From positions 806,001 through 870,000 of the forward strand of contig NZ_LZGK01000013.1 in NCBI RefSeq assembly GCF_001690705.1: 64,000 nt of DNA, read 5' to 3'. How positions within the stretch are numbered: position 1 is the first letter of the stretch; each line of letters opens with the position of its first letter. The notes under the pieces were generated by a model. That model did no database searches, was not told where the DNA came from, and was given only the letters and a program-made list of their open reading frames with translations. The position numbers were made by a program, and so were the translations under genes. This DNA is from Gilliamella sp. wkB178 (GTDB lineage: Bacteria > Pseudomonadota > Gammaproteobacteria > Enterobacterales > Orbaceae). Below, piece after piece: positions 9,299 through 17,467 of the stretch.

Positions 9299-10546
9299 GC
9301 TAGAAAGACTGTTCCTTTAAGTGATACTCAAATTAAAGCTGCTAAGCCAAAAGATAAAGAATACACTTTACAAGATGGGCTTGGGTTATATTTATTAATC
9401 AAACCTACTGGATCAAAAGTATGGCGGTTTAATTATTATCGTCCTTTTGTAAAAAAAAGAGTATTGATCAGTTTTGGTAGTTATCCAGAAATAACACTAC
9501 AACAAGCCCGAAAAAAGCGAGATGAAGCTAGAGAACTACTTCAACAAGATATTGACCCTCAAGAACATTACTCAACAAAAAAACAAAATGTTTTAAAAGA
9601 AAGAACAAATACCTTTCAAAAAATAGCAGATAATTGGCTTGTGGTTGAAAAGTCAAAAGGTTACAAAGAAGATACCATTAGAAAAATGTGGCAATCTTTA
9701 GAAAATCATATCTTTCCTTATTTAGGGGATGTTCCAGTAACGCATATTGATGCCAGTCTATTAATCAGAATATTAGAGCCGTTACGCTCAGCTAGAAAAT
9801 TAGATATGCTCAAGAGAGTTATAAGGCGAGTAAATAAAATAATGGATTACGCTGTAAATACTGGAATTATTCAATTTAATCCAGTTACAAAGGTAAGCGC
9901 AGCTTTTGAAAATCCAACAGTGCAAAATATGCCGACAATAAAACCAATAGAATTACCTGAATTTATGCAAGCCCTTTCACTGGCCAGAATTGAACTTCAA
10001 ACTCGTTGTTTAGTTGAATGGCAATTATTAACCATAACAAGACCAAATGAGGCGGTTAGTGTTCAATGGAATGAAATTGATTTTCATAATCAAATATGGA
10101 CCATTCCGGCCGAACGAATGAAGATGAAACGTGAGCATATAATTCCGTTATCACCTCAAGCAATGAAGATATTGGAGATTATTAAGCCATTTACAGGTCA
10201 TAGGTTGTATGTTTTTCCTAGTATGAAAGCCCCATACAATAAGCCTATGAGTAGTCAGACTGTTAACATGGTTATTAAGCGTATGGGATTTGCCGGTCGT
10301 TTAGTATCACACGGGTTTAGATCCTTAGCATCTACCACACTAAATGAGCAAGGCTTTCCAGCAGATATTATTGAATCAGCTTTGGCCCATGCGGATAAGA
10401 ACGAAGTAAGACGAATTTACAATAGAGCTACCTATTTAGAACAACGTAGTATCATGATGGCTTGGTGGGGCGATTTTATAGAGCAAGCCAGCAAAGGAAA
10501 TGTTTCTTTATCTGGGAATAAGGGTTTTAAAATTGCTAATAGTTGA
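9296..10546 (+). CDS. int: P4-type tyrosine integrase
   Basis: 416-residue site-specific recombinase. The N-terminal DUF4102 arm-binding domain (LSDTQIKAAKPKDKEYTLQD, residues 6-90) is followed by a SAM-like core-binding domain (about 100-190). The catalytic domain has Arg in ITRPNEAVSVQW (near residue 246), the HGFR motif near 339-342, and the late Tyr in RRIYNRATYLEQR near 380. P4-family integrases typically use tRNA 3' ends, which fits the adjacent tRNA-Ile2. No good Shine-Dalgarno is visible; the start region is filled by repeat sites. Confidence 0.95.
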   Translation: MARKTVPLSDTQIKAAKPKDKEYTLQDGLGLYLLIKPTGSKVWRFNYYRPFVKKRVLISFGSYPEITLQQARKKRDEARELLQQDIDPQEHYSTKKQNVLKERTNTFQKIADNWLVVEKSKGYKEDTIRKMWQSLENHIFPYLGDVPVTHIDASLLIRILEPLRSARKLDMLKRVIRRVNKIMDYAVNTGIIQFNPVTKVSAAFENPTVQNMPTIKPIELPEFMQALSLARIELQTRCLVEWQLLTITRPNEAVSVQWNEIDFHNQIWTIPAERMKMKREHIIPLSPQAMKILEIIKPFTGHRLYVFPSMKAPYNKPMSSQTVNMVIKRMGFAGRLVSHGFRSLASTTLNEQGFPADIIESALAHADKNEVRRIYNRATYLEQRSIMMAWWGDFIEQASKGNVSLSGNKGFKIANS

Positions 10547-10731
10547 GATGAGCTCAAAATTAAGCTTATTGATTTCATTCAAAATTAACTAAAAGGTGAG
10601 AGTAACTACAAAAGTCTTGTAGTTCAAATATTAACTGAAGTTAGATAGGTTTAATGATTATATTTAATTCTGTTACAAACACATATTAAAATACCACGAA
10701 AACGTGGGATTAACATATAAGGTAAAAAAAG
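10547..10731. promoter_or_regulatory. int/orphan intergenic region with two hairpins
   Basis: AACTACAA / TTGTAGTT (10604-10624) is a hairpin without a T-run, possibly a weak int terminator. CCACG-AAAA-CGTGG (10694-10707) lies 25 bp before the next gene and could be an operator or an RNA hairpin. Confidence 0.4.
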
Positions 10732-11535
10732 ATGAAACTACCTCCATTAGAATACTGTTCGGTTGAAAGGGCTACCAGATTATTAGGTTGTGAGGTTAGC
10801 GATTTAATACATTGGCATGAAATTGGAGCCATTAGATTATATGTAAATATAATTGATGAAGTAGATGCTCAACTTGTTTATATGGGTGATGCTAATAAAA
10901 ATACCATTGATACTAAGGAAACTAGTTTTATCGGCGAACTCTTAGAAAAAAATTATTGGGAGAATAAGCATTCAAATATTTTTGTTGATGGTGGGCCTTA
11001 TGTTCGTAGAGTTTATATAGAAGATATGATTGCATGGTATTTTGACGTTAAAATTACCGGATTATGGTCATGTTTGGAATGGTCTAATTATGGGCAAATT
11101 TTAGATAAAATTCCTTATGACGATGAAAATCACATTTTTTTATTATCTTATGATTACAAAGTATCAGTTAGTCTACATAGTAGTTTTTCCACACCAATTA
11201 AAATAAATCCTAATGAACTTATTATAATGTGGGATGATATTGAAAAAATACAGAACGTTGACCAATGGTCATTAGATACAGAAAAAGTTAGGGAAAATAT
11301 ATTAATAAAAGAAACCATTAATAAGGATATCATTCCTAATAGTGAACGGATCCAAAAAGCTGAACGTATATTGAACCAAATATATATGAAAGAACATTTT
11401 TCTAAATTATGGGAGAATGAAAACTCAACGACTTTAGCTAATGAATTAAATTATCTTGCTGAAAAGTATGGATTTGATTCACAAACCTTTCAAGAAAGCA
11501 CAATAGCGGGTTGGATGAAAAAATATAAGCCTTAA
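10732..11535 (+). CDS. unrecognised satellite protein with an N-terminal HTH-like segment
   Basis: 267 residues. The first 40 (YCSVERATRLLGCEVSDLIHWHEIGAIRLYV) look like a MerR/excisionase-type helix-turn-helix that reads position and then strand. The middle is rich in Trp, Tyr and Asp with no motif I can name. The C-terminus (KAERILNQIYMKEHF... TIAGWMKKYKP) resembles a second helical domain of the kind seen in phage-island DNA-binding proteins. Placed between int and alpA, it is probably regulatory. GGTAAAAAAAG precedes the ATG. No function is assigned. Confidence 0.7.
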   Translation: MKLPPLEYCSVERATRLLGCEVSDLIHWHEIGAIRLYVNIIDEVDAQLVYMGDANKNTIDTKETSFIGELLEKNYWENKHSNIFVDGGPYVRRVYIEDMIAWYFDVKITGLWSCLEWSNYGQILDKIPYDDENHIFLLSYDYKVSVSLHSSFSTPIKINPNELIIMWDDIEKIQNVDQWSLDTEKVRENILIKETINKDIIPNSERIQKAERILNQIYMKEHFSKLWENENSTTLANELNYLAEKYGFDSQTFQESTIAGWMKKYKP

Positions 11536-11640
11536 TAAGGGTAATGTAGCTCTTATTAAAAGTATAACCTTTTGAATTAACTATAGTTTAAATAATAGAA
11601 TCCTCCTTGAGATTAAATGAACTCAAGTGAGGATTTTTTA

Positions 11641-11823
11641 ATGGCAACAAACCAACCAAAACAATATGCTTCTTTAGATGAAATTCGTCTGATGCTTGGC
11701 GTTTCAGAAAATACACTTCGTTACAATGAAACCTTTCCCAAAGGTATAAAAATTGGTCGTCGTGTTGTTTATAAACTAACAGAAGTCAATCAATGGCTCG
11801 AATCTAACCGTATGGCTCAATAG
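11641..11823 (+). CDS. alpA: AlpA-family transcriptional regulator 1
   Basis: 60-residue winged-helix protein of the AlpA/phage-excisionase type: YASLDEIRLMLGVSENTLR, then NETFPKGIKIGRRVVYKLTEVNQWLESN. In PICIs and P4-like islands, AlpA proteins activate the early operon or excision. The in-frame ATG at 11617 is also possible, but TGAGGA sits 7 bases before 11641, so that start is preferred. A second AlpA-like gene starts 11 bp downstream. Confidence 0.88.
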   Translation: MATNQPKQYASLDEIRLMLGVSENTLRYNETFPKGIKIGRRVVYKLTEVNQWLESNRMAQ

Positions 11824-11834
11824 GAGAGAATTCT

Positions 11835-12107
11835 ATGAGTTATTCAATTACACCAGAACAACATAAGACCATACTAACTAAATATAGTCTGCCTTATGAT
11901 CGCCTCGTACGAGAAAGAGAGCGCGACAAAATTACTTCTATAGCACGTTCCACTGCATGGCAACTTGAGAAAGAGGGTAAATATCCGGCCAGAAAAACAT
12001 TAGGCAAAAATTCTTGTGCCTGGTCATTAGTGGAACTACTTCACTGGATCGAAAATCCTCCTATTGATTGTGTTGCAAATCAACCAACTAAACGGAGAGG
12101 TGGTTAG
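11835..12107 (+). CDS. AlpA-family transcriptional regulator 2
   Basis: 90 residues. The core RERERDKITSIARSTAWQLEKEGKYPARKTLGKNSCAWSLVELLHWIENPP is the AlpA pattern (recognition helix, basic wing, W..EL..WI). It differs from the upstream AlpA in having a longer N-terminus. GGAGAG lies 7 bases before the ATG. Its stop directly abuts the GTG of the antirepressor, implying translational coupling. Confidence 0.85.
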   Translation: MSYSITPEQHKTILTKYSLPYDRLVRERERDKITSIARSTAWQLEKEGKYPARKTLGKNSCAWSLVELLHWIENPPIDCVANQPTKRRGG

Positions 12108-12815
12108 GTGAAAGATTTAACTATTAATAACCGAGAAGCAATCATGACCAGTTTAGAAATAGCTGAACTGGTTGAATCTCGACATGACAATGTCAAACGA
12201 GCAATTGAACGATTAGCCGAAAAAAGTATTATCCGGCTTCCTCCGTTGGAGGATTGTGGAAGAATCAATGAGTTAGGTTTTACACAAAGTTTTTACGTTT
12301 ATATCTTTAAAGGTGAACAAGGTAAGAGAGATAGCATTATTGTGATTGCTCAACTATGTCCTGAGTTTACGGCTCGCTTAGTAGATCGCTGGCAAGAATT
12401 AGAAAAATCGACTAAACCACAATCATTACCAGATGCTTTACGAGCCTATGCTGATGAAATAGAGCGTAATCAACATTTAGAAAACCAAATCTTATTAGAT
12501 GCGCCTAAGGTTGAATTTGCTGAGTTAGTTGGTGAGGCTGAGGGGGTACTTATTGGTAGCTATGCCAAAACAATTGGAATTGGTCAAAATCGTTTATTTA
12601 CTTGGTTACGAGATAACAAAATTCTTAACAAATCAGGCTCTAAACATAATCAACCAAGAGATGAATATATTCAGCGAGGATATTTCACGAGTAAGGCTAC
12701 CGCAATTAATAAATATGGTGGTGGCGTAGAAGAAAAATTCACTACCAAAATCACAGGTAAAGGGCAGATCTGGTTAACGAATAAATTAAAAGATGCTGGA
12801 TTGATAACAAAATAA
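12108..12815 (+). CDS. Rha-family / KilAC-domain phage antirepressor
   Basis: 235 residues in two recognisable domains. Residues about 12-100 are Rha-like (MTSLEIAELVESRHDNVKRAIERL ... CPEFTARLVDRWQELE). Residues about 130-235 are the KilAC/ANT domain (EGVLIGSYAKTIGIGQNRLFTWLRDNKIL ... GQIWLTNKL). Such proteins antagonise phage repressors or bind DNA during the lytic switch. The GTG start at 12108 abuts the previous stop and has GGAGAGG before it; an internal ATG at 12144 would remove only the leader. It is a likely induction component of the satellite. Confidence 0.9.
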   Translation: MKDLTINNREAIMTSLEIAELVESRHDNVKRAIERLAEKSIIRLPPLEDCGRINELGFTQSFYVYIFKGEQGKRDSIIVIAQLCPEFTARLVDRWQELEKSTKPQSLPDALRAYADEIERNQHLENQILLDAPKVEFAELVGEAEGVLIGSYAKTIGIGQNRLFTWLRDNKILNKSGSKHNQPRDEYIQRGYFTSKATAINKYGGGVEEKFTTKITGKGQIWLTNKLKDAGLITK

Positions 12816-12973
12816 AAGGCTGAGTGCAGAACCGCCTAGTAGAGGTAACAATAGATGAATATAAATGAAAATACGCAGGATTTACAGCGTCACGCAGTTA
12901 CTACCTGCAAAAACAATACTATCATTATTAGCTTATATAAAAAAGATTACTCATGCTTTCAGGAGGATTTTAG

Positions 12974-13087
12974 TTATTCCTTATTTTTACAGAGTAAGTC
13001 ATTTGGTGCACAAGGAGTGTTTAATTTCTCATACACAAAGTATCCTGCAATAGCGATTACTATAATAAACAATACTATTTTCTTCAT
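12974..13087 (-). CDS. 37-residue single-span membrane peptide
   Basis: MKKIVLFIIVIAIAGYFVYEK then LNTPCAPNDLLCKNKE: one hydrophobic helix (residues 3-19) followed by a short polar tail with two Cys. It starts 3 bases after the ribbon-helix-helix gene stop, with AGGAAA 7 bases before its ATG. That spacing and the start context argue for a real coupled gene. It is antisense to a longer plus-strand frame (12855 on) that I regard as spurious. Function unknown; a toxin-like or surface role is possible. Confidence 0.6.
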   Translation of the reverse strand: MKKIVLFIIVIAIAGYFVYEKLNTPCAPNDLLCKNKE

Positions 13088-13090
13088 AAA

Positions 13091-13258
13091 TTATTTTCCT
13101 AATCTCATTTTGCAAGCAGCTTTCACCCAGCCAGAGAATGAATCACCATCTTTCTTGGCTTGCTGTTCTATTAATTCAAGTAAATCATCTTCAAATCTAA
13201 TAATCTTTCTAGTACTGTTTGAGCGGTCTGTTTTTTTCTTATCTTTTTTTTCTTGCAT
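13091..13258 (-). CDS. ribbon-helix-helix DNA-binding protein (YlcI/YnfO-like)
   Basis: 55 residues. A lysine-rich start (MQEKKDKKKTDRSNSTRK) precedes a compact RHH unit: IIRFEDDLLELIEQQAKKDGDSFSGWVKAACKMRLGK. This is the pattern of the small DUF3950/YlcI-YnfO proteins of enterobacterial prophages. AAAGGT lies 8 bases upstream of the ATG. It runs opposite to all neighbours and is coupled to the membrane peptide gene. It probably represses its own promoter through the inverted repeat at 13290-13305. Confidence 0.75.
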   Translation of the reverse strand: MQEKKDKKKTDRSNSTRKIIRFEDDLLELIEQQAKKDGDSFSGWVKAACKMRLGK

Positions 13259-13289
13259 TGGTGCATACCTTTATGGTAGATTAAATATA

Positions 13290-13305
13290 AATGGTATGAA
13301 CCATT
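13290..13305. promoter_or_regulatory. inverted-repeat operator upstream of the RHH gene
   Basis: AATGGT-ATGA-ACCATT, a perfect 6-bp inverted repeat, 32 bp before the RHH start codon. On the minus strand TATAAT (13304-13309) overlaps its edge as a possible -10 box. It lies between divergent transcription units, so one bound repressor could affect both directions. Confidence 0.5.
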
Positions 13306-13397
13306 ATAACGGTGAGTACCATAAAAAGCAATCCCCCGAAGTGTTACCAGCACTATCGAGGGATCTAACCAAACCATTAAAGCACGGAGTAATGATT

Positions 13398-13625
13398 ATG
13401 GCTAACCGCTATGATAACGCACACCTATGTGCAAGACAATCCAAGTTATATAAATTCTATGACCTTTCAACGGCTAATATTGTTCAGTCTATCGCGTCAA
13501 CAGAGCAACAAGCTAGACGCCAAATAGGTAAGCAATCCTTAATCTTTGTCGCAAGAAAACCACTTAATCCAATCATAGAAAGTCAAAGCAGGAATTACTG
13601 CTTTGGAGGGTTATATCATGAATGA
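13398..13625 (+). CDS. small Icd-like early protein
   Basis: 75 residues from the ATG at 13398 (MANRYDNAHLCARQSKLY...), which has GGAG 8 bases upstream. The frame stays open far upstream but that part is antisense to the RHH gene and lacks protein-like character. SIASTEQQARRQIGKQSLIFVARKPL resembles the core of Icd-like (host cell division inhibitor-like) proteins of P1/P4-type elements. The match is by eye and short. Its end overlaps the next gene's start by 8 bases. Confidence 0.55.
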   Translation: MANRYDNAHLCARQSKLYKFYDLSTANIVQSIASTEQQARRQIGKQSLIFVARKPLNPIIESQSRNYCFGGLYHE

Positions 13626-13920
13626 GTTAAGAGATCTGTTAAGACGATACCAACCGCCGAAATTTGCCGACAAAAAAGACTTAGCTCTATGCCAAGATAC
13701 ATTAAACACGACCCAAGTAACTATTCGTTATGGGATAAAAACAATTAGCCGTCTAGCCATCTTAGCAGCTCAAAGCGATGAATATTCAGAAAGTGTAGCT
13801 AAAGAGGATATGTATCAATTAGGTTTTTTTCTCAATAGCTTAATGGATATGCAGCAATTCGCCTACGAGCAGGAACAGGACTTTACTTATACATTAGAAC
13901 TAATGGAGAAAGGAAAATGA
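13618..13920 (+). CDS. unrecognised small satellite protein
   Basis: 100 residues from the ATG at 13618 (MNELRDLLRRYQPPKFADKKDL), preceded by GGAGGG at a good distance; an upstream TTG in the same frame is less likely. Mostly helical composition, no Cys pair, ending YTLELMEKGK. It overlaps its neighbours on both sides (8 and 4 bases), so it is one of a translationally coupled block that leads into the primase. I do not recognise the family. Confidence 0.7.
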   Translation: MNELRDLLRRYQPPKFADKKDLALCQDTLNTTQVTIRYGIKTISRLAILAAQSDEYSESVAKEDMYQLGFFLNSLMDMQQFAYEQEQDFTYTLELMEKGK

Positions 13921-14303
13921 GCCAAGATAAAAAACTGACCAAGTTAGAGGCATTAAGATTATGTATATCCGTTGCATTCTTAAAACATTGTAAAGAGATC
14001 TTTGGTCGTCATGTTTTTCAATATAACAATATCACCACCGAACTGGATATTAATGTGATTTCGATTGCCTTGATAAGAAATATTGAAGAGGCGTATATTT
14101 TGGCAAAAGGGGCGAGTGTTGGTGAGGAAGCGACTATTCACATCTATAAAAAAATGGTTGAAATTAACGATCCAATAAATGGCAGTATTGATGATGTTAG
14201 TTTGACACAATTTGGTATTGAGATTGTTTCTGAGCTATTTGAGCAGTTTATTGTTCTTATTGAAACAGATCAACTTCAATTAGCTAAGCCAACATTGCAT
14301 TAA
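13917..14303 (+). CDS. unrecognised satellite protein
   Basis: 128 residues, overlapping the previous stop in an ATGA junction. The composition suggests a soluble alpha/beta protein (KLEALRLCISVAFLKHCKEIFGRH ... FGIEIVSELFEQFIVLI). It lies 9 bp before the primase-helicase in the same operon, which points to a replication or regulatory role by context only. Confidence 0.7.
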   Translation: MSQDKKLTKLEALRLCISVAFLKHCKEIFGRHVFQYNNITTELDINVISIALIRNIEEAYILAKGASVGEEATIHIYKKMVEINDPINGSIDDVSLTQFGIEIVSELFEQFIVLIETDQLQLAKPTLH

Positions 14304-14312
14304 GGCGGTCTC

Positions 14313-16664
14313 ATGAATATTAAAGAAATAGTTATTCAAGCAGCAGGCCGTTGGAGTGATTTGTTTGATATGTTAGCGATTGAAGTAGGCAAAGGGCAGC
14401 ATTGTGCTTGCCCTGTTTGTGGTGGTAAAGATCGATTTCGTTTTGATAATAAAGAGGGGCGGGGAACGTATATCTGTAATCAGTGTGGTGCAGGTGATGG
14501 CTTAGATCTGGTACAAAAGTTTTTTAGTTGTACTGTGCGGGAAGCCGCCGACAAGATCGCGGATTGTTTAGGCCTCACCGTGAACCCAAATAATAACGAA
14601 CAAGATAATCCTATATCTAAAAAAGTGGTGTATTTATTATCAAAGTCCAGATTAGGTCAATCTAAATACCTAACCAAAAAAGGCTTAACCTTTGATTTAC
14701 CCTTATTGGATAACGGGCGCATTTTTGCACCGGTTATTAATGCTAGTGGTGAGTACACTGGTGGTCAATTTATTGAGGAAGATGGTAGTAAGCATTTAAT
14801 GAAAGGTTCCAATAAAAAAGGTTCTTTCATTTGGGTATATCCAAAACTGAGTAACCCTAAAGATGCCAACGCAAAATTGCGCGGACATAATGAAATTGTG
14901 ATTTGTGAGGGCGTGGCAACGGGTATCTCGATAGCGGAATTCCACCATCGCGATGCGATAATTGTCGCTGCGGTTGATGCAGGAAATCTTATTCATGTGG
15001 CTAGGTTAATTCGTGAAGTAAATTCAACAGCAAGAATCATTATTGCAGGTGATAATGATATAGACCAAAGCCCTAATAAGGGCTTAGATAAAACAGACCT
15101 AAGCCAGAATACTGGCTTAGCTAAAGCAATGGAAGCCGCCAAAGCGGTGAAAGGTTACTACTGTGTTCCAAATACTGATTACAAATGCGATTGGGATGAT
15201 TACCGCCAACAGCGTGGTATTGATAAAACCAAAGAGGTATTTAATAACAGCATTAAACAAATGGATAAGCCGTTAAATATCAAACTTGAAAAGGATGGTA
15301 AAAAACCGACCCTATCACAAATGGCAGCAAGCCAACGAAGTGAAGTATTACTTGATTACTTTGATCGAGAATTAGCATTAGATACAGCTTCAAAAGATGT
15401 TTATCACTATAACGGTATAACATGGGATGTTATTAGCGATATGGATCTGATGAGGAGTATGGCCACTATTTTTAATGATGCTAATATTCCATACTCCCAG
15501 AACGCGATTAGATCAACAGTTGAAACGCTCAAATTACAGTTACCCACCATGGAAAAACAAGCACGTAATTTGATTGGTTTTAAAAATGGTGTATTTGATC
15601 TGACTACAAAACAATTTAGGCCGCACCATTGGCAGGATTGGTTACAGGTAGCAAGTGAAACACTTTTTACACCAGGTCAAACCGATGAGACACTGCAGGA
15701 GCACGCGCCTAGTTTTTGGAAATGGTTAAGTTATGCAGCTCGAGGTAATGACAAGAAAATCAATTGTATCAAAGCGGCATTATTTATGATTTTAGGTAAT
15801 CGCTATCACTGGCAATTATTTATTGAGGTAACCGGTGCAGGGGGAAGCGGTAAAAGTATTTTTGCGGAAATCGCGACAATGTTAGCGGGGCCAAATAATA
15901 CCGTTTCGGCCAGTATGGTGGCATTAGAGAACCCACGAGAGCGAGCCTTAATTGTGGGTAAGTCTTTAGTTGTACTGCCCGACCAGACAAAATATGTTGG
16001 TGATGCAGCTGGATTAAAAGCGATCACGGGAGGTGATGAGGTCTCAGTCGATCCGAAACATAAGCAACCTTATTCAGTCAGAATACCTGCAGTAATATTA
16101 GCAGTGAATAATAATGCAATGAGTTTTAGTGATCGCAGTGGTGGCATATCAAGACGGCGGGTAATATTCCATTTTGGCGATGCTATCCCTAAAGATGAAA
16201 GAGATCCCGATTTAAAGAATAAGATTGCACAGGAATTGCCAGTTATTATTAGACATCTAATTAATGAATACAGTGATTCAAAGAAAGCCAAGACACTTTT
16301 AGAAGAACAGCTGGAATCAGAAGAGGCTCTGGAAATAAAAAGAAATACGGATTCACTGGTTGATTTTTGTGGCTATCTACTGGCTTCTGTTCAGGCTGAT
16401 GGTTTGTTAATGGGAAACGCAAATATATTGCCATTCAATCCAAGAAAATACCTCTATCATGCTTATTTAGAGTTTATGCGGGGTAATGGTCTAAATAAAC
16501 CACTTTCATTAATGCAATTTGGTTTATCGCTTCCAGCTTGTATGGCTGAGTATGGCAAAAAATATATGAAGCGTAAAACTAAAACAGGAATAAGAACCAA
16601 TTTAGATATCAACCATCCAATAAGTGATGATTGGTTATCTAAAATTGATACCCCCAATAAATAA
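14313..16664 (+). CDS. P4 alpha-type primase-helicase
   Basis: 783-residue replication protein. The zinc ribbon is C33-x2-C36 ... C55-x2-C58 (HCACPVCGGKDRFRF, YICNQCGAGDGLDLV). A Toprim-like primase motif has E199 in VICEGVATGISIAEFH, with GDNDID near 247. The C-terminal SF3/D5 helicase has a P-loop GAGGSGKS at 508-515, followed by Walker B-like LVVLPDQTKYVG. In P4, alpha combines primase, helicase and origin recognition of GGTGAACA iterons. Those iterons occur directly downstream of this gene, a strong contextual match. Confidence 0.93.
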   Translation: MNIKEIVIQAAGRWSDLFDMLAIEVGKGQHCACPVCGGKDRFRFDNKEGRGTYICNQCGAGDGLDLVQKFFSCTVREAADKIADCLGLTVNPNNNEQDNPISKKVVYLLSKSRLGQSKYLTKKGLTFDLPLLDNGRIFAPVINASGEYTGGQFIEEDGSKHLMKGSNKKGSFIWVYPKLSNPKDANAKLRGHNEIVICEGVATGISIAEFHHRDAIIVAAVDAGNLIHVARLIREVNSTARIIIAGDNDIDQSPNKGLDKTDLSQNTGLAKAMEAAKAVKGYYCVPNTDYKCDWDDYRQQRGIDKTKEVFNNSIKQMDKPLNIKLEKDGKKPTLSQMAASQRSEVLLDYFDRELALDTASKDVYHYNGITWDVISDMDLMRSMATIFNDANIPYSQNAIRSTVETLKLQLPTMEKQARNLIGFKNGVFDLTTKQFRPHHWQDWLQVASETLFTPGQTDETLQEHAPSFWKWLSYAARGNDKKINCIKAALFMILGNRYHWQLFIEVTGAGGSGKSIFAEIATMLAGPNNTVSASMVALENPRERALIVGKSLVVLPDQTKYVGDAAGLKAITGGDEVSVDPKHKQPYSVRIPAVILAVNNNAMSFSDRSGGISRRRVIFHFGDAIPKDERDPDLKNKIAQELPVIIRHLINEYSDSKKAKTLLEEQLESEEALEIKRNTDSLVDFCGYLLASVQADGLLMGNANILPFNPRKYLYHAYLEFMRGNGLNKPLSLMQFGLSLPACMAEYGKKYMKRKTKTGIRTNLDINHPISDDWLSKIDTPNK

Positions 16665-16679
16665 TATATAGGGGGCAAG

Positions 16680-16900
16680 TGTTCACCAGTGTTCACCACC
16701 CCGACTAAAGCATTGGTAAATAAAGGATTGAGAGGGTGAACACTTGATTTTTAAGTATTCACTAGTATTCACCAGTGTTCACCTTATAAAATAATGGGTG
16801 ATGACTAGGTGAACAGCAGTGAATACTAAAATGATAGGTAGTCACCCTTTCAAAGCCTTATGATAAAAGGGATAGATTGAAAAGGTGAACAGGGTGAACA
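16680..16900. other. putative replication origin: GGTGAACA iteron array
   Basis: Exact GGTGAACA or its complement TGTTCACC occurs at 16680-16687, 16690-16697, 16735-16742, 16776-16783, 16808-16815, 16884-16891 and 16893-16900. One-or-two-base variants are at 16756, 16766 and 16818. Several are spaced 9 or 10 bp start to start, about one helical turn. This octamer is the type I iteron bound by the P4 alpha protein. The array sits 16 bp after the alpha-like gene, in a gene-free 320-bp stretch. Confidence 0.85.
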
Positions 16901-16984
16901 CTTAAACACTAAATTTTTTAATAGGGGGTACTAAGTTGAAAAAATTCCCAAGCAATAATCATGCCAACATTAGGAGAAAACAGC

Positions 16985-17236
16985 ATGCCAATCACATTAG
17001 AAGAAATTATTGAACATAAAAACTATTTTGGTTTTGAATCATTAGAAACCATGCCAGAGGCAGATTATAAACAACTGATTGAAAAAGAGGCTTTCTTTTG
17101 GCTGGATCATCATGAGTTTATTAGGCATCAATTATCAGGTGAAATTATCGCGACTAATAAAGAGCAGCTCGATATGTTAATCGAATACTTGAAATCGTTT
17201 CGTGAACGATTACCTAATCAAATTCAATATAAATAA
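16985..17236 (+). CDS. unrecognised small protein between origin and capsid
   Basis: 83 residues from the ATG at 16985 (MPITLEEIIEHKNYFGFESLETM). The sequence AGGAG at 16972 is a clear ribosome site, so the upstream ATG at 16961 is disfavoured. Acidic, helical, with WLDHHEFIRHQ and a C-terminal helix EQLDMLIEYLKSFRERL. No family recognised. Its place at the end of the replication block suggests copy control or a late regulator, which is only inference. Confidence 0.6.
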   Translation: MPITLEEIIEHKNYFGFESLETMPEADYKQLIEKEAFFWLDHHEFIRHQLSGEIIATNKEQLDMLIEYLKSFRERLPNQIQYK

Positions 17237-17303
17237 TTTTGTTCTCATGCTTTGTAATTAATTTTAGTTAAATTCGGTGTATTTAATTTAATTATCAAGT
17301 GGT

Positions 17304-17360
17304 TAGACTGCTACATAGGTTAATAGAAATAACCAATATTAGCGCAGATATGGCAGTCTA
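17304..17360 (+). promoter_or_regulatory. nested inverted repeats in the capsid gene leader
   Basis: Outer arms TAGACTGC (17304-17311) and GCAGTCTA (17353-17360) are perfect complements. Inside lies GGTTA-ATAGAAA-TAACC (17318-17334). No T-run follows, so it is not a simple terminator. It could be an operator for a late activator or a folded 5' leader about 110 bp before the capsid start. Confidence 0.5.
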
Positions 17361-17467
17361 CTTTTAACGCGCAGTACCTTTCATAGTTTAATCACTATTA
17401 TTTTCTGGCTAGTTAGCCTCTTTCATATCTACGCTGTTTATTCATCATTTAATAGGTAATTACAGAT

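Noticed and set aside
12312-12319. Extra GGTGAACA octamer inside the antirepressor gene
   Set aside because: Single isolated copy in coding sequence; expected by chance and not part of the iteron array.
13171-13377. 68-codon minus-strand frame overlapping the RHH gene
   Set aside because: Same region in another frame; the RHH frame has clear domain similarity and a better start.
12855-13397. Long plus-strand frame (5' two thirds of a 256-codon frame) upstream of the Icd-like gene
   Set aside because: It is antisense to the RHH and membrane-peptide genes, which have family pattern and ribosome sites; its own translation is low-complexity. Only the 3' part from 13398 is kept.
17237-17467. Possible small RNA gene before the capsid gene
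   Set aside because: Inverted repeats are present but no promoter plus terminator pair can be shown; recorded as leader structure only.
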